Assembly: GCA_025738555.1 (NCBI GenBank)
Contig: JAOVFP010000002.1
Coordinates: forward strand, 3,286,001 to 3,350,000
Origin: Cyathus striatus
Taxonomy: Eukaryota > Basidiomycota > Agaricomycetes > Agaricales > Nidulariaceae
DNA length: 64,000 nt
Direction of reading: 5' to 3'
Shown here: one piece after another, positions 57,491 to 64,000 of the stretch
Position numbering within the stretch: the first letter of the stretch is position 1
Layout of the letters: each line of letters opens with the position of its first letter
Notes under the pieces: generated by a model
The model's database searches: none
Seen by the model: the letters and a program-made list of their open reading frames with translations, nothing else
What the model was told of the DNA's origin: nothing
Made by a program: the position numbers and the translations under genes

Positions 57491-57965
57491 TACTCCTGTT
57501 ATATAGACTTTTCTCCACTTACCTCTCTGTTCCTCTGCTATAGTTTATTGTATATCCACATTTGTCTTCCTGATCAAAGGTTGAAGATTGATGCTTCTTT
57601 GGGTGCCACTTGCATGATGACCACTATATTTAATAAGTATAGCTGATTTGTCACTTTGCATACTTAATGAGATGGACTGAGAGTGAATGTATGGAGTTGT
57701 ATTGGTTTTCTCCTAAGGTGTTTTTCTTTACTCCATCTTACTGTTTACTCTTACTTTTCATTCTCCTTGTGCCATAAAATCATTTAAGCCACAAAAACAA
57801 GTATCTACATTTTCTCCACCTATTGTACATTACTCTTTGTCTCCCTCTTGTTCTTCCTCCTCATCACTCCCAGACTCATCAGTCTCTGCTGGAGTACTCT
57901 CCTCTGCCACCTGTGTAGTTGCCAGCAACCTGTTCAACACCCCCCCATCAACTTGTTAAAACTAT
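57491..57965. other. 0.47 kb after the Gypsy fragment
   Basis: Pyrimidine-rich in part; probably the 3' region of the Gypsy element, without recognisable coding. Confidence 0.4.
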
Positions 57966-58039
57966 TGGACTGGACAGGGATTGAACCTGTGACCACCCAT
58001 ACTCATGACTAGGCGCTCTTCCAACTGAGCTACCAGCCC
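57966..58039 (-). tRNA. tRNA-like (pseudo-tRNA or SINE head) sequence
   Basis: On minus it begins GGGCTGGTAGCTCAG and ends CCCTGTCCAGTCCA. The acceptor stem (7 pairs incl. one G-U), D arm (GCTC/GAGC) and T arm (ACAGG/CCTGT) all pair, and it has A-box (TAGCTCAGTTGG) and B-box (GGTTCAATCCC) promoters. A TTTT run follows within ten bases. The anticodon stem does not pair properly and loop position 33 is C, so it is probably not a working tRNA. Anticodon not assigned. Confidence 0.5.
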
Positions 58040-58224
58040 TTGCCTATACACAAGCAAGAACAGGTACTTAACCAGCTGAGTGGGCTACCAGGCTTGTCAC
58101 CATGGCAGGAGTGCTCCAATATTATACACCCCCATAACCCAGTCAAGGCTGTCAACCTTGCCAATCCAACACAACTCTGTGTACATGTTGATGTTCCTCT
58201 CAAAGGCTCCCATTAACATGGCCT

Positions 58225-58913
58225 TGTGAGATGTACAATCAGGGTGTCAGAAGTAACAAGAATAGAGGGGGTGGATGGAGAGAGAATAGAGAATAACAGA
58301 GAGCAAGGAAGGTGATAAGGGAGTGAATAACTCAGACACAAACACTAACACAGACACAAGATGGGGAGGAAACTTGTTTACTACTACCAAGTTACAGAGT
58401 GTTTATATATACTGAGGGTGTCTACCAAAGTCCCAACCAAGGTCCATGTAACTAAGGTAACTGACAGCTGTCAATCTGTCAATCACATATCTGTCAATCA
58501 CAGAACTGTCAATCAAGGATCTGTCAATCACAGAACTGTCAAGTATGACAGGTGACAAGTGACAGCTGTCAAAGAAGCTGTGCAACCCTGAATATCTAAC
58601 ACAGGGCAGTGACCTGCAGGACTGAGAGAGACACAATAGGGTCTGAAGTCCAATGTACAGTAAGCAAGTGTTAGATTGAAGTAGTATGTGTACAGCTTAC
58701 CTGAAGTCCAATGTACAGTGAGCAAGTGGGGATTGCCACTGTAGGACCTCAGGATTATATACTACTAGCTTATCTACCAAAGTCCAAGGGTCTAAGGGTC
58801 CAACCAAGGTCTAAGGGTCCAACCAAGGTCCCAACCCAGGTCCAGTACCTAAGTTTACCTAAGTCTACCTAAGGTTCATTAGTCAGCAGAGAAGTGTCAG
58901 ATCACTTCTAACA
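58225..58913 (-). mobile_element. Solo LTR-B, split by an LTR-A insertion
   Basis: TGTGAGATG...CTTCTAACA, TSD GGCCT at 58220-58224 and 58914-58918. Host of the LTR-A at 58245. Confidence 0.93.
58245..58601 (-). mobile_element. Solo LTR-A nested in LTR-B
   Basis: TGTCAGAAGTAAC...ATATCTAACA, TSD CAGGG at 58240-58244 and 58602-58606. It has the longest TGACAG array in the window. Confidence 0.93.
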
Positions 58914-58973
58914 GGCCTCCATCCCCCATAATGAGCCCTCAGAGTTGGGCCACCAAACCAACTCATCATATTC

Positions 58974-59295
58974 TGTTAGAAGTGATCTGACACTTCTCTG
59001 CTGACTAATGAACCTTAGGTAGACTTAGGTAAACTTAGGTACTGGACCTGGGTTGGGACCTTGGTTGGACCCTTGGACCCTTGAACCCTTAGACCCTTGG
59101 ACTTTGGTAGATAAGCTAGTAGTATATAATCCTGAGGTCCTACAGTGACAATCCCCACTTGCTCACTATACATTGGACTTCAGGTAAGCTGTACACATAC
59201 TACTTCAATCTAATACTTGCTCACTGTACATTGGACTTCAGACTCTATTGTCTCTCTCAGTCCTGCAGGTCACTGTCCTGGTTGCACATCTCACA
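58974..59295 (+). mobile_element. Solo LTR-B
   Basis: TGTTAGAAGTGATC...ATCTCACA, TSD TATTC at 58969-58973 and 59296-59300. Inserted in the 3' part of the coiled-coil remnant. Confidence 0.92.
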
Positions 59296-60152
59296 TATTC
59301 CTTTTTCAGCTGGTCACACTTCTTCTCCAGCTTATACTCCACATTTCTCAATCTCTTGATCTCCTTCCTATACAACTTCAACTTTGCTGACACTTCCTTC
59401 AATGCCTTCTCTGAAGCCTCCAACCTGGACTGTTCCAACACCAGTTGTGTCTGCAACTCTTCCACCAATTTCTTGTGCTGTCCATCCCCTTTCTTCAACT
59501 CTGCCAGTTGTGCCACATGCTTTTTCTGCCATGATGAGACCACAATCCCTATCATAAGCCCATCATGATCACATTTTCCTCTTATCTTCCTGCAAGCCTT
59601 GCATGACTTGTGCTCTATTCACTTACTACTATGAAGTATATTAGTGCAATGCCAAACAGTGTTAGGAGATTCTCACCTGAGGTCCACCAAGCACTCTACA
59701 TTCCATTGCTTGCAATTCATGCAAGGAACATGAAGTACACATGTCTTCTCCTCTTCCTCCTTGTCATCCTCAGAGAAGTCACCTGTCTGACTCTCTGTTC
59801 CAGTATGACTTCTCTGGGCTGCACCACTTCCCCTACTGGCCTTCTCTGCCTCATCATCAATGAGAGCCTTGTCTTCACCCCCTTGCACTGAGATGCCCAG
59901 GTCAAAGTTTCCTTCTTAGGCAGTTTTGGCATCACCTCAACCCCTATCCTCTGGGTTTGTGTTAGTGTGCTTCCTCTTGGAGCTACCCTCATTCTCCACC
60001 CAGCTGTTGCTCTTCTCCATCTCTCCCTCTGGAGTAATGGTGTGGCTCTCAGCCTCCAACTGTTGGATGGTGCAATTGTAGTTAGCAATGAGGACATGAC
60101 ACTGACCCACATTCTCAGGAGAATCCAGTGAGATTCTCATGAGATTCTCCAA
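59296..60152 (-). pseudogene. Coiled-coil, Cys-motif protein remnant (probably element-encoded)
   Basis: On minus, 60152-59937 reads MENLMRISLDSPENVGQCHV then TIQQLEAESHTI and a polar stretch. 59888-59673 is acidic (EDDKEEEE) followed by CVLHVPCMNCKQWNVECL, a Cys cluster. 59555-59300 is a strong coiled coil (KLVEELQTQLVLEQSRLEAS, LKLYRKEIKRLRNVEYKLE). An acidic region, a small Cys motif and a coiled coil resemble lineage-specific fungal proteins often found with transposons. I cannot name the family. Frame changes and the LTR-B at 58974-59295 indicate decay. The N-terminal codons overlap the edge of the GTGTGACA element (60087-61132). Confidence 0.45.
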
Positions 60153-61132
60153 TACTCCAGTGAGAATCCAGTGAGAATATAGTGATAGAATGAGAGAGTA
60201 GTGAGAGTTCAGTGAGAGTTTACTGAGACTACAGTGAGAAAATGCATGATTTTCATCTCAGTAAAATCTCACCTAATTCTCATTGGGTGAGAATCTCAGA
60301 GAGTCCAATGAGAATCTAGTGAGAATAAGTCACTGGACTCTCAGTACAATTTCTGATATTTAACTCTGTTGTTACAAATTCCCACACAACATTTCATAAG
60401 ATCTCTCTGCACCTAAGCAGTCACATGACCTGTATGACATCTTGGAAAAGCGTGACATCTTGGAAAATATTGGAAAAAGTGCAACATGTGTGATAAGTGT
60501 GGGAAAAAGTGTGACATGTTGTCACATATCATAACCATCACACTTGCCACACTTTTTCAAACATGTCGCACTTTTCCCACACTTGTCACACATGTGTGAC
60601 AAGTTTGATGACTGTAGGAAGTGTAAAAGTGTGACATGTTGAAAAATGTTGGAAAAAGCGTGATAAGTGTGGGAAAAGTGTGACATATTGGAATAAGTGT
60701 GATATGTGTGACATATCATAGCTATCACACTTGTCACACTTTTGGTGAACTGTCACATTGTGACAGATGTGACAAGATGTGTCACATTTTTCCCTACATG
60801 TCATGCATATCACACTTTCCCAACATGTCACACTTTTCCCAACATGTCACGCATTTTCCCACATGTCACACTTTCACATATGTGTGGCAAGTGTGATGAC
60901 CATGGGAAACATGTTATCACTGTGACAATAAACTCTAGGTACGGCTTAGGCACTTGAATTCAGTGGAGTTCAGATAGAGTTCAGGTTTCAGGTCAGGGTT
61001 GAAAAGCATTTAGAAATTGAAAGTACAGTGAGAGTACAGTGAGACTACTGATAGTGTAGTGAGACTCTCACTGAACTCTCAATAGTCTAGTGAGAGTCCA
61101 GTAATAACTGTGGAAGAGTGCAATATACTGTT
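60087..61132 (-). repeat. GTGTGACA-rich element, copy 2
   Basis: Closely matches the reverse complement of 42757-43965, including the arms (GAATCCAGTGAGAATATAGTG) and the GTGTGACATGTTG core. It lacks some core units present in copy 1. Confidence 0.75.
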
Positions 61133-61221
61133 AGCAATCTGCTCTGCACTCATATAAGTACTCACCTGTTGAGAGTTAATCCTCCAGCTCTACTACAGGA
61201 GTTGAAACAGAGTAGTTATGG

Positions 61222-61546
61222 TGTTAGATATTCAGGGTTGCACAGCTTCTTTGACAGCTGTCACTTGTCACCTGTCATACTTGACAGTTCTGTGATTGAC
61301 AGATTTGTGATTGACAGATTGACAGCTGTCAGTTATCTTAGTTACATGGACCTTGGTTGGGACTTTGGTAGACAGCCTCAGTATATATATACACTCTGTA
61401 ACTTGGTAGTAGTCAACAAGTTTCCTCCCCATCTTGTGTCTGTGTCAGTGTTTGTGTTTGAGTTATTTGCTCCCTTATCACCTTCCTTGCTCTTTATTAC
61501 TCTCTATCCTCTCAACCACTCTCCTTTATTCTTGTTACTTCTGACA
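61222..61546 (+). mobile_element. Solo LTR-A
   Basis: TGTTAGATATTC...TTCTGACA, TSD TATGG at 61217-61221 and 61547-61551. Confidence 0.93.
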
Positions 61547-61971
61547 TATGGTTTTGATTTTTCCTCCACAGCTGACCTTTATATATCCAGCCTGATGTCA
61601 AAACACCAATCAAATTTTCAGAAGCTTATTGTTTGGTCATGTGCTCAGACCTCTGTGGCTCGGCCTTAAGGGGGGAATACTGTCATATTCCATACCACTT
61701 ACCTCCAGACTCCTAGTCTCTTACTCTGCCTTTCTCTTTGTTTACTCCAGATTTTGATTACATTTTCATTATTACCTATTGCTTACTGTACATAGATTAC
61801 TCCTATTTCCTTTCCTCCATTCTACTGAGCTATCCCCTCAGTACTTGTAGTATACATTCATAGTGAGTCACTTATCATTCTTAAGTGCACCACTATCAGT
61901 TTCACTTTACACTGCCATATGCACTAACTTCTTCAATGTGTTTTGTTATGTTTAATCAGTTATAGTCTTTA
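61547..61971. other. 0.42 kb between two LTR-A copies
   Basis: Starts with a short frame reading FDFSSTADLYISSLM and then stops at GLKGGIL-type sequence (GGGGGAATACTGTC). It may be the 3' end of a Gypsy element. No gene is supported. Confidence 0.35.
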
Positions 61972-62225
61972 TGTTAGATATTCAGGGTTGCACAGCTTCT
62001 TTTACAGCTGTCAGTTACCTTAGTTACAGGACCTTGGTTGGACTTTGGTAGACTCCCTCAGTATATAAACACTCTGTATCTTGGTAGTTGTCAACAAGTT
62101 TCCTCCCCATCTTGTGTCTGTGTCAGTGTTTGTGTCTGAGTTATTTGCTCTCTCATCACCCTCCTTGCTTCCTTATTATTCTCTATCCTCTCAACCACCC
62201 TCCTTTATTCTTGTTACTTCTGACA
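61972..62225 (+). mobile_element. Solo LTR-A, internally deleted (254 bp)
   Basis: TGTTAGATATTC...TTCTGACA, TSD CTTTA at 61967-61971 and 62226-62230. Most of the TGACAG array is missing. Confidence 0.92.
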
Positions 62226-62529
62226 CTTTATTCTATGTACACCTACCCTGACCATACTTAGGGAACTGTACAGGTAACTCATGGGTGTTTTGATGCTGAC
62301 CCGCACTCATACCTGTCTGTACCCTTACTTGTGAACTCATGGGTATTTTTAGAATAGGTGTCATGGGTTGCAGGTAACCTGTGGGTTTCCTTCAATTTAA
62401 ATCTAATTTGAATATTTCCAACTTATAACAATTTAGAATGGGGTAAATTAGTTAATATGCAAGTGGTGTTGATGTACTATCACAGTTAATAGTATCAATA
62501 CTGGTTATTGTCATTAATAACACATAGAC
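62226..62529. other. 0.3 kb without recognised gene
   Basis: Contains CATGGGT/ACCCGCA stretches similar to those near 29960-30050; nothing else. Confidence 0.4.
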
Positions 62530-62918
62530 CAGTGCAGAGATGAGAAAATAAGAACACAGATAAAGAAATAAGAACATAGACAGAGAAATAAATATAAAGA
62601 TGAAGTTGGAAGTGCAGTGATGAGATATATGAAGTCATAAGTGCAAAGATGAAGATATAAGTGAAGGCCTGAAGGGAGAACTACAGAGACAAATGTAGAG
62701 CTTCACAAACTAAGAAATAAGTACATATGCAAAAGAAGAATGACAGACACAAAGATAGTAACAGACAGATGAAGATATTAGCACATATACAAAGGGACAA
62801 CCACAGAGGTGAAGAAATAAGTACAGAGACAAAGAAATAAGCACATATACCAAAGGAGAACTACAGACATGAAGATAGTAATAGAGAGATGAAGATATAA
62901 GCACATATATGAAGGGAC
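62530..62918. repeat. Degenerate purine-rich minisatellite
   Basis: Repeated GATGAAGATATAAGCACATA / GACAAAGAAATAAG units of roughly 28-30 bp up to the left end of LTR-B. Confidence 0.7.
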
Positions 62919-63193
62919 TGTGAGATGTGCAACCAGGACAGTGACCTGCAGGACTGAGAGAGACAATAGAGTCTGAAGTCCAATGTACAGTGAGCAAGTG
63001 GGGATTGCCACTGTAGGACCTCAGGATTATATACTACTAGCTTATCTACCAAAGTCCGAGGGTCCAAGGGTCCAAGGGTCCAACCAAGGTCTAAGGGTCC
63101 AACCAAGGTCCCAACCCAGGTCCAGTACCTAAGTTTACCTAAGTCTACCTAAGGTTCATTAGTCAGCAGAGAAGTGTCAGATCACTTCTAACA
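62919..63193 (-). mobile_element. 3' LTR (LTR-B) of a Copia element
   Basis: TGTGAGATG...CTTCTAACA on plus, minus orientation. It is directly followed by the polypurine tract of the element whose pol is at 63284-64000. The left flank is GGGAC; the other LTR is outside the window. Confidence 0.88.
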
Positions 63194-63206
63194 CCCCCCC
63201 CCATGA
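63194..63206 (-). promoter_or_regulatory. Polypurine tract of the Copia element
   Basis: Nine C on plus (nine G on minus) directly upstream of the LTR-B start, preceded by ATCAT. This is the expected second-strand primer position. Confidence 0.75.
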
Positions 63207-63283
63207 TCTGAACAGTCTCTAAGTATGTAGTTAAGTAAAGGAAGTAAAAGTGAAAGAATGTGAAAGAAAGTAAATGAATGAAT

Positions 63284-64000
63284 CTAAGGTAAAAGTCCCA
63301 TGTTCTCTCTACAGAATTCAACCTTTGGAATGGTAAGTGGCTTGGTGAGAATGTCAGCTATTTGCTTTTCAGTTGGAACATGATGCAAGCTGATAGACCC
63401 TTTTTCAACAGTTTCTCTAAGCCAGAAATAACAAAGATCAAGTTGCTTCATGCGCCCATGGTGTTCTGGATTCTTGGTGACAGAGATGGCAGACTGGCTG
63501 TCAATGTGAAGAGGACTAGAAGTGGGAATGGGGAAGCCAAATTCCTTCATGATATTCTGCATCCAAAGTATCTCTTTGCCAGCTTCAACAGCAGCAATGT
63601 ACTCTGCTTCAGTTGTGGATAAAGTTACTATAGTCTGTAACTTGCTAGACCAGCCAATGGCACCTCCACCAATCAGAGTTACATAACCACCAGTAGAATG
63701 ACCTGTGTCTTTGCAATCACCATGGGAAGCATCACAATATGTGAGGAAGAGTTCATCTCCTTTGGCAGCACTGTAGGTCAACTTGTAGTCAAGAGTTCCC
63801 TTCAAGTATCTGAAGAGATGTTTGACAGCTAACCAGTGTTGCATGCCAGGGTTGGAGTTGAATCGACCTAAGTACCCAACAGCAAAAGCAATGTCTGGTC
63901 TTGTAGTGATAGCAAGATATTGTAGAGATCCTACAGCACTTAGATAAGGGATGGAGGCCATCTCAGAATGTTCCTCAGCTGTCTGAGGACCCATAGACTT
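63284..64000 (-). CDS. pol: Copia pol, end of reverse transcriptase plus RNase H (partial)
   Basis: Open on minus from the window edge (64000) to the TAG at 63284-63286. The end of the RVT_2 domain is seen as AVGSLQYLAITTRPDIAFAVGYL. The RNase H domain follows: Asp in FLTYCDASHGD, Glu in LSTTEAEYIAA, Asp in LHIDSQSAISVTKN, and the C-terminal VPTEKQIADILTKPL. It ends EFCRENMGLLP, about 90 bases before the 3' LTR-B. RNase H removes the RNA strand during replication of the element in cytoplasmic particles. No stop or frameshift is visible in this part, so the element may be recent. The 5' part of pol and gag lie outside the window. Confidence 0.93.
   Translation of the reverse strand, partial: KSMGPQTAEEHSEMASIPYLSAVGSLQYLAITTRPDIAFAVGYLGRFNSNPGMQHWLAVKHLFRYLKGTLDYKLTYSAAKGDELFLTYCDASHGDCKDTGHSTGGYVTLIGGGAIGWSSKLQTIVTLSTTEAEYIAAVEAGKEILWMQNIMKEFGFPIPTSSPLHIDSQSAISVTKNPEHHGRMKQLDLCYFWLRETVEKGSISLHHVPTEKQIADILTKPLTIPKVEFCRENMGLLP

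Noticed and set aside
57966..58039. Functional tRNA-Met (CAT)
   Set aside because: CAT can be placed in the loop only by breaking the anticodon stem or shifting the D arm; U33 is not met in the best fold.
32767..62225. Recurring open frames reading VRYSGLHSFFDSCHLSPVIL in many places on both strands
   Set aside because: They all lie inside LTR-A copies; the frame is just the LTR sequence read in one phase. No start or conserved extension beyond the LTR.

Overview
The window looks like nuclear DNA of a basidiomycete fungus, most likely an Agaricomycete. Genes in the first 27 kb are split by many introns of about 45-65 bases with fungal splice signals. The gene content fits: a Zn2Cys6 regulator, a glutamine-rich SWI1-type ARID protein, a GH18 chitinase with CBM5/12 modules, and the small mitofissin protein. 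The repeats are Copia and Gypsy retrotransposons. Species cannot be told from the sequence alone.

Region 1 (1-26,773) is gene-rich. In order it holds: the 3' end of a CobW-type GTPase gene; a J-domain protein (321 aa); a minus-strand Zn2Cys6 transcription factor (990 aa); a VTT-domain (TMEM41/TVP38-like) membrane protein (416 aa); a 2.6 kb stretch with no gene I can support; the SWI1-like ARID protein; a minus-strand CCDC130/Saf4-type splicing factor (299 aa); sulfite oxidase (359 aa); a 76-aa DUF1748/mitofissin (Atg44-like) protein; a GH18 chitinase with a duplicated chitin-binding module and apparent lesions; and an inositol-polyphosphate 5-phosphatase (840 aa). I built the exon models by hand. 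Each complete model ends at a multiple of three, except the chitinase and one junction in SWI1.

Region 2 (about 26.8-30.3 kb) is a transition zone. It holds a decayed GH17 glucanase-like relic and then AT-rich sequence without recognisable genes.

Region 3 (about 30.3-64 kb) is a transposon graveyard in which CpG dinucleotides look rare. Two LTR families dominate. LTR-A (about 250-360 bp, TGTTAGATATTC...TTCTGACA) has 15 copies. LTR-B (about 275-330 bp, TGTTAGAAGTGATC...ATCTCACA) has 6 copies. Most are solo LTRs with perfect 5-bp target duplications, and several are nested. LTR-A is tied to a Copia gag by an adjacent primer-binding site that resembles the internal (half) initiator-Met tRNA site of copia. 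LTR-B is tied to the Copia reverse transcriptase/RNase H at the right edge by an adjacent polypurine tract. Other elements are a decayed Gypsy pol interrupted by an LTR-B and by a TA-flanked MITE, an 8-bp-TSD hAT-like MITE, a 9-bp-TSD inverted-repeat element carrying a 1.25 kb minisatellite, a 3.5 kb element with about 340-bp terminal inverted repeats, a 2 kb imperfect palindrome, and two opposed copies of a GTGTGACA-rich element. No clear new multi-gene system is present. The most novel material is the structure of these repeats.
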